Shown here: piece after piece, positions 46,018-56,800 of the stretch | Layout of the letters: every line of letters begins with the position of its first letter | Position numbering within the stretch: the first letter of the stretch is position 1 | From: Lateolabrax maculatus | Lineage: Eukaryota; Chordata; Actinopteri; Acropomatiformes; Lateolabracidae | Length of the DNA stretch: 64,000 nt | NCBI GenBank assembly: GCA_031216445.1 | Contig: CM062212.1 | Span: 2,233,001 to 2,297,000, forward strand | Direction of reading: 5' to 3' | Notes under the pieces: model-generated | Told to the model about the DNA's origin: nothing | The model's database searches: none | The model's input: only the letters and a program-made list of their open reading frames with translations | Made by a program: the position numbers and the translations under genes

Positions 46018-46110
46018 GCCTCTGAGATGCAGCAGAGTGGAAGTATAAAGTTGAATATAACAGAAATACTCAAGGAAAGTACAAGTACCTCAAGTACAAG
46101 TAAATGTCTC

Positions 46111-47039
46111 TCTGCTGCAGTGCATTCTGGTCTATTTTATGCTCCTGTGGATGCGGATATTGATTGATTTTTGTTCACTGTTTCATTCCTGTTTTGTTCT
46201 GCAGGAGTTAACAAGCAGAGCTGAGGCTGTCTGGGATCTTCCTCCTCCTCCTCCTCCTCCTCTGCAGGTTTTACTGTTTGTGGTCTGACCGAGCGTATTT
46301 ACCTGGCGATGAATGTGAAAGGGCGACAGGACAGACGGGCACACACAGCTGAGGTGATCGAACAAGAGGAGTCGGACCACCGTGCTCTCTGCACACACAC
46401 AGCTCGTCCTCCCTGTGTGGACGTCAAACAACCCCAAATATTTCCCCCTTCTGTGGTCCGGTGCAGCTCGGTGGGTCACACCGAGGCTGCAACAGGCCTC
46501 AAATATCTGTGTGGGGTAATAAAAGTGAAGACGAGCTCTTTTAAAACAGGCTCACAATAGTTACTGATTTAAAAAGCAACCTAAGATTTTGATGTTTTAC
46601 TAAAAAAAGGAACATTTGAAGCCTTCCTCCCTGCAGCGCCATAGCACGAAAATCTGACTATTTATATGTATATATGACTTATTTAGTTCAATATAATTAA
46701 ATAAGGCAAATAATTAATTCAACTCCTGCTTGATCAATCACTGATCAAGATGGCTGCCAGCTGTCAGTTTTTGATTTTGTGGTTAAGCTCCCTTTAAATC
46801 ACATACTTAAATGCATTATGTTATAGTAATCAAACTACAGTTAATGTTCTCAACAAACTAGTTATACTGGATCAGAAAGCTGAGAGAGAAAACATGTTGG
46901 TGAGTATCTGCAGTTTCTCTGCAATGATTCTTTTTGGGTAAAATAATCAACTTAAAAACACATAAATAGACTTAAAGCATGACAACCTTTCTATCTGAAG
47001 GTAAGCCTGCTTCATTTATCAACAGTAAAATACAATAAA
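46111..47039. other. Spacer between foxa upstream repeats and cebpz cluster
   Basis: Contains a CCT/CTC microsatellite (46240-46262) and a GC-richer non-repetitive block at 46265-46520, which could be a distal foxa element. No gene is supported; the small ORFs on both strands overlap each other and lack family resemblance. Confidence 0.45.
46240..46262. repeat. (CCT)n microsatellite
   Basis: Seven to eight CTC/CCT units. Confidence 0.92.
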
Positions 47040-47315
47040 TAGGGCCACAGCTAATGATTATTCTCAATATCTATCGATTAAGTGTTAAAACATCCAAAAA
47101 CATGGAAAAAAGCAAAAAAGAGCACAATGTGACGTCAGTAAATGTCTTTTTGTGGCCAAAACCCCCAAAATATTCAGTTTACTATAAAGTAAAAGCAAGA
47201 AAAGCAGCAAATTCTTACATTTGAGAACCTGGAACCAAGTTTTGGCATTTTTGCTTGAAAAATGTTTTCTTCCAATCAAATAATTGGTGAATTGACTAAT
47301 TGTTGCTTTCTCTCT
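47040..47315. repeat. Dispersed repeat family 1, copy D
   Basis: CACAGCTAATGATTATTCTC, CTATCGATTAAGTG, CCCAAAATATTCAGTTTACT, ACATTTGAGAACCTGGAACC and TTTTGCTTGAAAAATG in family 1 order, ending GAATTGACTAATTGTTGC. Confidence 0.8.
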
Positions 47316-48259
47316 TGTCTGCTGAGGCTCATGGGTACTGTAGTGTTAACAATAATCAAAGAGTATTGTTGTATTTTCCAGGATTGTCGTGTGTTTGCGT
47401 TAAGAAATGTTGAATATATCTTTAAAAAGTCTGTCATGTTATTGCTTCCTGCTGCAGTAAACCTGAGTCACTGTTTGTGCCTCAGGTGAGCAAATATTGT
47501 CTCTTAGTTTGGACTCGTGCAGCTGCTGAGAGTCCTGAGGGAACCACAGAGAGCTGCAGCTGGGAGACCGTCCACGTCCTGCACGCCGGGAATCGAACCT
47601 GCAGCAGGTGCTCACTCACCTGAGAGAATACTGAGTCTACATGAAGGAAATTACATTTCCAAAAACCCATAAATTGGTGTTTTCCCTCAGAAAACCCAAG
47701 AAACAGAAGAGTCTGCTCATTCATTTATATTTTCTTTGCATGGTTTATGAATTAATTTAAAGTTCTGGTTTGGCTTCCTGTACATGATTTGCACTGAAGA
47801 GCTTTTCTCAGGTAAATCTGAATGTTTTATTTCCGTTTTTGCAGGTAAAAACAGGTTTAACTGAACTTCCTCCTCATCTGAAACCTCAACATGTGAACAG
47901 GCTGACACCTACCAGTGAGCTGCTGCAACTACAGCTGAATAAACTCACAATCACTTATCTGATTTTATTTTTAATGACTATTAATAATAATAATAATAAT
48001 AATAACATCATTATTTTTCTTCTTCTGATTTTTATTATTTATTATTAATTGTATTAATTTATTTTTATTTTTTAAATTTTTTAAAAGATATTCTGGTTGA
48101 ATATTTGTGAAGCAGCGCTGGTCGCACATAACAGGGAAACTTTTATTTTTTATCAAAATATTTTATAAACTAAAAATAATTACACGTTGGCAATCAAAAT
48201 AAGTTTGCTACATGTAATCAATATTGTTTTTTAATCATAATTTTCAGGAATATTGTCAT
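47316..48259. other. Spacer, AT-rich before cebpzos
   Basis: No gene. GTGCTCACTCACCTGAG with GGGAATCGAACCTGC near 47590 looks superficially like a tRNA T-arm but no tRNA can be folded around it. An (AAT)n tract lies at about 47981-48006. AT-rich up to the cebpzos promoter. Confidence 0.5.
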
Positions 48260-48450
48260 GGCAACTTCGCCGCGGCCTGTTTGTACCAGCCGAGCTTCCG
48301 TACCCCGGAAGTAGCCGCCTGTTAGCCTGTTAGCTTCGTTTGTGCAACACAAGGACATCCGCGAACTTCTCACGTTATTTGACAACTTTGACTGTTTGAA
48401 CTTGTTTGTAAAGACTCGTCCGGCTGTTTGTTCCCTCCGAGAATCTGAAG
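48260..48450 (+). promoter_or_regulatory. cebpzos: cebpzos promoter and untranslated exon 1
   Basis: A short GC island in AT-rich DNA. It has a perfect ETS/GABP site CCGGAAGT (48305-48312), an inverted one just upstream (GCTTCCG), and two GTTAGC motifs (48321-48326, 48329-48334). The presumed non-coding exon 1 ends at 48450 before a strong donor GTGAGTTTG (48451). GABP sites are usual in nuclear genes for mitochondrial proteins, in line with the downstream gene. Confidence 0.65.
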
Positions 48451-49299
48451 GTGAGTTTGTTTAAGAGGAAGAGGACACAAACAGGACGTTAAAGAGACGT
48501 TCAGGTTCACAGTTTATTCACGAAGACTGAACGTGTTTTATGACTAATTAGCTTGTAGCTCACAATGTTTATCATGTTGTCCCCAAAATCATCAGTAAAG
48601 TTTGTTATTTTATTGTTTTCACGACACTTCGTGATTAAAATGAGTGGATGCATTTTAATGGATTTAAATAATAGTTAACCGTTGGTTAAATCAAGGTTAA
48701 AACATTTATAACTTTTCCTTTTTGTCATTGACTTCCTATTGTTGTATTCTCAGAACATGTGAGTCCAAACTGAATATATCCAGCCACCGGCCTCAGGTTT
48801 CAGCCCTCATGCTGTATATTTACCTGTCAGGTTACCTAACCTGAAACTGATCACAGTCCTGCAGTAAACCCTCCCTTCATGAAGGGTGAAATGCTCAGTT
48901 TGTGTTGAAACTGTTTGGTGCTGCTGAGTTATATTACATTATACTGAGGGGTGTTTCTATTAGTTCATCCACCACATTTATATCAGAGAGGGGAGGTTAA
49001 ACAACACAAACCTCTCTGTGTATCTCTGTCAGATAACTCACAGATACTTGGAGGTCTGTGGATTTAACAGGGAACTTCTGGAAAGACAAACAGACCAAAT
49101 CACCTTCACCTCCTTTGTGTTAATTTGGGTAACGGCAGAATTCTCTGAGACGGATCAATTTAAACCTGCACAAATAACAACCAGGATTATCTGCAAGGAT
49201 GGTGGAACTGTGTGTACAGTGAACAGACTCTTTATATCAACAGAGCAGCGTGTTTTGGTTTATGTAAAGGTGTGTTTGTGTGTGTTGATCTCTCATCAG
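48451..49299 (+). other. cebpzos intron 1
   Basis: Inferred 5' UTR intron between donor 48451 and acceptor TTGATCTCTCATCAG ending at 49299, immediately before the start codon. A family 3 repeat copy occupies 48826-49015. Confidence 0.6.
48826..49015 (+). repeat. Dispersed repeat family 3 copy
   Basis: CCTGCAGTAAACCCTCCCTT, CTTCATGAAGGGTGAAATG, TGTGTTGAAACTGTTTGG and GAGAGGGGAGGTTAAACAAC parallel the 10.15-kb copy and its known continuation. Confidence 0.65.
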
Positions 49300-50849
49300 A
49301 TGCCTCCCAAACCTCTGGAGCCGCTGGCCAAGAAACTGATGAAGGGAGTGATCGCCGTGGAGCTGCTGGGCGTCTTCGGGGCGTACGGTCTGTTTCACAT
49401 GATGAACACCAGTCAAGGTAAAACAAAGTAGAAGAAATAAGTGAGACACAAGCTGAAGGACACTGAGATCTGTGTTGAGTGAGTTTACATCTTGTTTTAT
49501 TTCCCCTGGATGCAGATTTCAGGAACACCATGAACAGGAGGTTTCCTTCAGTGCTGGAAGGTGAGCAGATATTTATCCTCCCATGTTTGTGTCACGATTA
49601 GTTTTACCTAAATGTAGTAAATAAGCTGCTGTTTGACTTTTAATCACAACCAAATGTTCGTGAGGCTTAAAACCATGAACATTTCAGCTCAATTATCCAG
49701 GTTTTATTCCCTAAATCTGCAGTTTTAAATAATTAGAACATTAATTTAAATGAAGCAGCTGTGTTGTGGGTGAAAATCAGGGGTCACATTATTGTTTTGG
49801 ATAGATTTGGTTAATTTGTAATTTAATTTATGGAGATCGTCGGACTCCGTGGTTCGTAAAACTGGAACATCTCCAGGGTTTTTGTTTTATCATTGACTTT
49901 CCCAACTGTAGTATATAAACTAGGCTGCAACTTAGGATCATTTTAGATTAACATTTTAGTCCATAAAATGTTAGAAAATAGTGACGAATGTCCATCACAG
50001 GTTCCCAGAGACCAAACAGATCATTTTAGATGTTGTGTTTGGTTGAAAAACTCAAAGATATTCAGTTTATTATCACAGAAAACCCCCAAATATTCACACG
50101 AACCAGTTAATTTCTGCTAGTTTCACCTGCAAAAAATGACTTATGATTAAGAGAAAATTCCTCCAAATTAAATTTTTTAGATCTAATAGAAACAAGTTTA
50201 CCTGAAAGCTGTGAAAAAAACTTTTTTTGTGTGACAATTAAATACAAAAATAAAAGTAATAGCAGTTTTATTTTGAAGAAGAGCCCAAACTACCCTGAAA
50301 TCTCAGGGTGCCATTTGGGATTACAGTTACACATAATTGATCATTTCAACCTTTGAACCTCCTCCCTGACATCCTGCCAGAATCATATTTTGTCTCTGTA
50401 ATTAAGGCACAAATGTTTACATCATTAATTAGTGACAGATGGAGGAAAAGACCAAACAACAACATTTAATGTGTTTAATTGATCAGAACTGAAAATATTT
50501 ATATTTGTATAAACAAACTGCATCAGAAAACATTAATAACTTTGATGTGATTAATGAACTCTGTACAGCGTTACAATAGATACAAGATCAGTCTGTTTTG
50601 TATTAAATGTCGTCACGATCATCTGCAGACGGACTCGCGTAACCATGACAACCTAATGTCCCTTATACAAAAGTCATTTTACAAAAAAACAACCCCAGCA
50701 CGGCTCCTCTTCAGATCATATTTCATCCCTCTGAAAGCCAGTTTCTGCTCGTCTCTTTCCTCCCAGTTTACTACCAGTCAAACGAGTGGGCGGGCGTCTA
50801 CGGCGTCCGCGAGAGAGACCACGAAGCCTGGTCGGCCAAACAGGACTGA
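49300..50849 (+). CDS. cebpzos: CEBPZOS small mitochondrial membrane protein
   Basis: Coding exons 49300-49417, 49516-49560 and 50767-50849, all GT-AG with phase 1 junctions, give 81 aa; human CEBPZOS is 80 aa. It starts MPPKPLEPLAKKLMKG, followed by a single hydrophobic segment (VIAVELLGVFGAYGLFHMM, about residues 17-35), then NTSQDFRNTMNRRFPSVLE and a VYYQSNEWAGVYGVRERD tail. All match the CEBPZOS family in order. The ATG is the first codon of its exon. The human protein is reported as mitochondrial; its molecular role is poorly known. The stop is 41 bp from the stop of cebpz on the other strand, so the 3' ends of the two mRNAs almost certainly overlap. Confidence 0.93.
49561..50766 (+). 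other. cebpzos intron 3
   Basis: Between donor GTGAGC (49561) and acceptor TTTCCTCCCAG ending 50766. It contains a family 1 copy at about 49925-50130 and AT-rich sequence. TTTATT near 50264 is AATAAA on the - strand and could be the cebpz polyadenylation signal, which would extend the cebpz 3' UTR across cebpzos exon 4. Confidence 0.75.
49925..50130. repeat. Dispersed repeat family 1, copy E
   Basis: GCTGCAACTTAGGATCATTT, GTTAGAAAATAGTGACGAAT, TTCCCAGAGACCAAACAG, CTCAAAGATATTCAGTTTAT and CCCAAATATTCACACG in family order. Confidence 0.75.
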
Positions 50850-50890
50850 CGCCGCTGGCCAGTTTAAAAAGCCACGAGGTACAGCGGCCG

Positions 50891-53800
50891 CTACTTCCTC
50901 CTCTTCTTCACCCCGAGCGGCTTGCCTCCCGCTCTGGCTCGGCCGAACGTCTTCTTCTTGTTGAACGTGGTCTTCTTCCTGCGCAGCGTCTTGGCGTCGC
51001 GGCCGTGGATCCAGTCGTCGCGATGAGCCTCCCACTTCAACTGCTTCAGGCCTGCGGGGAGGAACGGGAAGTGTTAAAAGACAAGGAGAGGACGTCTTCA
51101 TCACTGCCCAACGATGAGGTTCGGGTTTCTGAATATTTTTCCGATATAAGGATACATTCATTGATGGTTTTGGTCTTTATTAATTATTAAAAATATGTAG
51201 AACATCACCAAGCTTATCTTTGAAAATGCATCTAAAGGGAAACTCAAGTTTTTACTTATTTTTTCTGTCGTTGTGGAGATTTTGGGTAATCTGGTCCTTA
51301 TTTTTGGGGGGATATTTACCTTGAGGAATATAAAATTCAGACTCAAGCTGTAGGATCCTCGTGCGCCTTGTTTCCCAAATCTTTACAACAAACTGGAGAG
51401 TAAAAACTCTGGAGGACTTTTCTCTTCAAGTATAAATCCACAAACATTTCTAAATGAGGCTGCTGAGCTGCGAGAGGAAGTTTATTTATAAAAGTAAGTG
51501 TTTTAAGTGGGTGTTTAAAGTCGCCTGTTGTTGTTCAGCTGCTGAGTGATTTTCTCTCTGTGGAGAAGTTTTCAAACCTGGCTGGTATCCAGCAAACTGA
51601 ATAAAAACATTCATGTTGATTTCTGGCTTCATCTCGTCTTTTCACTCTGACATTAAATCTTTCTGCTGGAGATTTCTCTTCCTTAAATATCAGAGAAACC
51701 TGCACAGTTTTAAAATCTACTTCAGCATTCACATTTTATTAAGCAGGAATCAAAAGGTGAAGAAGAAAAATAAAAAAAAAATTCTATAGTTTTTATATAA
51801 CTTTCTCTGATAAAATAAATGTTATTTATATGTCACTTCTCATATAGAAAAAAGGGTATAGAAGGTGCTATGTACATTTCATTTTAAGGATGAAGGGGGA
51901 GCTATTTTTTTTAAATTCTGTTTCTTTGCTGTTCCTGTCTCAAACATATGAAGATTAACCCTAAAATTACATGTGTCTTCACACACAAAGCGTCTGTTCC
52001 ACTGTGGCGTGTTGAGGGCTGTGATCACCCAGGGGTCCTACCTGCTTTGTCGGTGTTGGCCATGGCGTTCATTCCAATGTTGTCGAACTTGGAGCCGGCG
52101 TTCTCGTCCAACAGGGAGCCAAACTGGAAAACAACCAATAAGTTTCGAATCAAAAACTTTTCCCAAAACGTCAACTTTTCTTGAAGAATTTCAGCGCTGA
52201 CGGAGAGTTTTATGAGTGTAAGAGTTAACACAAGTAGAGCTGAAACAATTAGTTGATTAAACTTTTTGGATATCTGATCAGTCGTTTCAAGCAAAAAGGC
52301 CAAAAATATGCTGGTTGCTTTTCTCAAATGTGAATATTTACTTCTTTCACTCTTATAAAACAGTAAACTGAATCTGTGTTTTGAGTTGTAGGACTAAAAC
52401 AAAAAAATGTAATACTTTTAAAATTAATCTGCTCTGCCTTCTTCTTCCGGTTTTTCTCAAAGTTTTCAACCAAAGCTTCAGATATTTTAAACTTGGTGCA
52501 GATTTGTAGTTGTAAAACTTCTCACCTCATCAGCAGAAGCAAATATGGCTGCATCTTTCTTTCCTTTCTTCTTCTTCCCCTGTTTGGAACCTGTGAGGAG
52601 GAGCAGCGATCAATAAAACGAGTCAATAAACAGCAGCTGGAACTTCAGTTTCCAAAACGGTCACAAAACTTCACTCACAAAAGCAGGAAAATAAACGATC
52701 ACAGTCAAAAAATAAAAAGATAAATTATGGGGATAAATATTATAGAATAAGTTAAACCAACCTAAAGATCCAGAGAAGTCGAGCTCCTCTGAGGATTTCC
52801 TTTTCCCCTTCTTGGTGCGAGGAGTTATATCTGGAACGTCCATCTCATCGTCCGACTCTGCACACACAACAGTTTTTATTTTATCTGAAGCAGCAAAGTG
52901 TCATTCACAATCTTCTGTAATAAAAACTATTTAACTATTTTTTAAAGAGTTCGGTGTTTATCTGATGTGATCTGTGTAACGGGAGGAAACTGCGATGAAG
53001 GTCTGTATGTAAACTCACCACCGAATGCATCGTCGTCGTCCAGCTCTGGAACTGAAAAAAGAAAGTGAATAAATAAAAAAGGGAAGATATTTCATTTAGT
53101 ATCCAGGTCAGAGAAGCTGAATTTGGACAGAACCATGTACAAGAAAATGCACAAATAACAAATTAACATGAATATAAATCAACTTAAATTTATATACAAT
53201 ATGAATTTCCCAGTTTTTAAGGAAATTTACAGAAATAATAAAGAAACTAGACAACATTTAGTTATTTGTACTTTTTATGTTCCCTACCTTCATCATCGTC
53301 ATCATCATCTCCGCCTCCATCAGGATCCATGAACGTCCCTCCTTCCTCCTCCAGCTCATCTCCGAAGTCTTCCTCGTCCATGCTGCCCAGAGACATCTCC
53401 TCGTCGTCCAGGTCGTCCATGTCCGAGTCGTCAGAGTCGTCCGACTCCTCCGACTTTTTCTTCCCTTTTTTGCTCTTCACATTTCTGACAAACATGGAGG
53501 CAAAACACAGTCAATCAATACATGAGATGGAAAACACGAACAAAAATAAAAACAAAGAGACGAATATATAATATAAAACCAGCCAGGTGGTTCAAACTAA
53601 ACCTGCTCACCCTGCAAAGTCCAGATCATCAACTGGCAGGTCAGTGAAGTACGAGTCTCCCTCGCAGGAATCTGATCCAACACAAAGTTAAACATCAAGT
53701 TACAAAGTGGCAGAAATAACACGTGAGGTTTATAACATAAACTACAAATCTATAAGAAAAAGAAATCAGCTTAAAACAAACCAAAGTAATTTTTTAGTAA

Positions 53801-56800
53801 TTTATAATTTTTAAAAAGTCAAACATTACTCTAATTGTGCTTGTTTATCCTTAAATTTCAAAGTACAATAGTATTAATTTTTCTTCGTCAACCGTTTTAA
53901 AACATGATGCTGACTTTCAGTTTAATGTTGGTTTATTTCAATTGATTATTATTGAATGTTTTCTGCAGTCAGTCCGAACTTTGCTCCAGAAAGTTTAATT
54001 CAACAAGCTGAATAACGGTTTCTGGCGACCTCTGCAGTCCTTTAGCTCCTCCTGCAGCGAGCACCTCGACTCACCGAGTATTTTCTCAAACTCTTCATCG
54101 TCCACGTCCTCCACGCTCTCGTCGTCGCCGTCTCGTCGCGGTCGACGGATCTGCTTCTCCTGCTGCCGCTTCTTGAAGAAGCTGTCGAGGGAATAAGAAA
54201 ATGTCACAAAGTGCCACAAAAACACGAGTGAATGTGCGGCCGAACGCCAACGAATGAAACTCACCGGTAGAAGAAGATTTCATCCACAGGGATCTGACTC
54301 TCTTCTTTAGACAGAAACTCCTCGCAGTTCACTGACAGAGACAGAAAAAGTTCACTTCACTGAATTAAAAAACGATCACCGCCTTGTGGTTGCAGCCATG
54401 ACAGCAGATAAAGCTTCACATGTGGATGTTGCTGCACGAACGTGATGAGTTATGGCGTTCAACCGCCAGAAGAGTGTTTCTGCAGAACATTATGATGTCA
54501 CAGTGAAGTTAATTTTATTCTTTAGCGTGTGAAGTCTTGAGTTTTGTGAGGTCACAGTAACCTTTGACTTTGACCTCCAAACTTTAATCAGTTCATCCTT
54601 GAGTTCAAGTGGACGTTTGTACCAGATTTGAAGTCTGATATATCGCGTTCACGAGAATGGAACGGACGGAAAACCCGAAAACCCGAAAACATAAATAAAT
54701 AATATAAAGAAACAAAACAAACTACAGACGACTTTCCACGTAATGATGAAATGTGTAAATCTGATAAAACTCTTCCACCCAAATCCTCAAAAACAAGAGA
54801 AACTCACCTGGTAACGAGTTGACCGAGAACCTCTGTTTGCTTTTCAGCGATGCAGAATCTGTGTTTTCTAAGAAGAGAAAAAAGAAAAAACACATTAAAA
54901 CATTAAAGTTTTCCTCAGATGCAACATAAAGATACTTGGAAAAAACGAACAATCAGCGATGAAAGAGTCCGTTTTCATTACGTTTTCCCTTCAGCTGTTT
55001 GGGGTTCCTGAAGACGAATCGATCCAAGAATCTGATGAGGGTGAAGTCCTGCAGAGGGTCGCCTGAGTACTGGATGAAGCCTCCCTGTGGAAACAAGCAG
55101 CACAATAAGATCCTGTAAGTGCACTGATGTTCTATACACCAACTCTGCAGATTAATACAGATGCTTTTTGTTCCTCAAGTATAAAAGATGTTGTTTTACC
55201 TGCAGGAGTGTTTTTGCAAACAGCGACACTGATGGGTGGAAGTGGACGGCGAGCTGTGGAGACAAACAGAGAAACACAAAACGATCACAAACTTTAATAT
55301 GGTTTGATTCCTGCTGACAGACTCACAAAATAAACAGTTTGTTCTTTCTAGTCTCACAAGTAACATTACCAATAATTCATTTATCAAGGCCTTCATTTAT
55401 TCTAAAATTTTGTCTTTAAATTTGATTAATTTTTATGTTATTTTCATGCAATTAAATAAAGAAATGAGAAATGTATTATAAAAAGGTTAAAGTTAATTTA
55501 CCACAAATCTCAGCATCTCTGCAGCACAATAATCCGACTACAGCAGCCTGCTTCCATTAGAATAAAAACACCTTTGTGTTTAATGTGATGTGTTTGTTTC
55601 TCACCCTCTGTAGTTCCCACAAAGTCGTGTGGTCGGCGCCGCAGAATAACGGGTTTCGGTGCAGCGGGTCGTAGATCTGTCTGCTCTTCCCTCCTGGAAA
55701 TGAACAGGAAGGAAAAACAAAGATCAATATTTTAAAAGAACAAGGCTCTATAACGTGTCTGCCAGTACTAAAAACTCTTATTTATGTTGTTGTTGCTGTT
55801 TGATGGAAATGTGAGAGTATTCATCAGTAATTACTAAATGTAATTATTAAATGTTGTGATTATCTGCTTTTATGTTATCACTTTGAGCTGTATAAACAGT
55901 TTATTATCATTATTATGACTAATTAATTATCAGACAAAATCTGATCTAAATATTAAATCTAAATATTTATTTTGATGTTTTCAGCTGTAAAAAAAACGCA
56001 AAAATAAATATTTTAAGAATGTTGTTTGGCTCTTTGAAAGATTTAAATTAATTTTACATAAAAAGAAAACATTGCTGATTTTGTTTTAAATCCTTTTAAA
56101 ATCAGTGTTTCCACCCACATCTGTTACATTACGTAACTGTAACACACAGAAAAGCTAAATATTGATCATAAATCTGATCGGCTCACAGACCTTCCAGGTT
56201 CTGGTGGTGTACCCATGATGCCGCGGGCTTCGCCTCCTTCGTCTCTGCCTCCTCCGTCTCTGCGTTCGCTCCTTCCTCCAGTTTGTCAGCGTCCACAAAG
56301 CGCTCCTCTTCATCATCATCATCACCATCATCATCATCCTCCTCAGCGAGGTCTTTGAACTCCTCCTCTCCCTCCTGAGTGAACACAGCAGGAAGTGACG
56401 CTAAAAATCTAACTTTAACTGAAAAACTGTAAAGACTCAGAAAAGAAAAACAAAGAATATAAGTAAACTATGAATTTATTTTTTCAATATTTAATGCTTT
56501 TATTCATTCATTCATATCAGTCATTTTGTACAGAAGCTCATTACTGCCAAGAAAACTAAATAAATCGATTAAATGTTAAGAACTATTAAACTTAAAAATA
56601 CTCATGTTTGGTCAAAATGACAGTTTCAGAGAGTAAACTCTAAGATATAGATTTTGTGTATTTAAAAATAACTAGATTAAAGTGATTTTAATCCTTCTAT
56701 CAATCAAAAGCTGCTGCTTTATTATTTATATATGTGTGTGTATGTATATAGATATAATAAAGCTTTGTGTTTAAACTTCAGATTGTGTAATTTAAAAAGA

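Larger units (their letters stand above)
45178..46110 (+). repeat. Dispersed repeat family 2 copy, expanded and interrupted
   Basis: Opens CAGTGGTGGAAGAAGTAGAAG, typical of the family start, then contains a tandem expansion (45263-45480). It continues to ACTACTTTATATACAGG at about 45610, is interrupted by another repeat, and resumes with GAGATGCAGCAGAGTGGAAG, ACTCAAGGAAAGTACAAGTACC at 46025-46110. Confidence 0.65.

Noticed and set aside
47580..47640. tRNA-like T-arm (GGGAATCGAACCTGC)
   Set aside because: No matching acceptor stem, D-arm or anticodon arm can be drawn on either strand.
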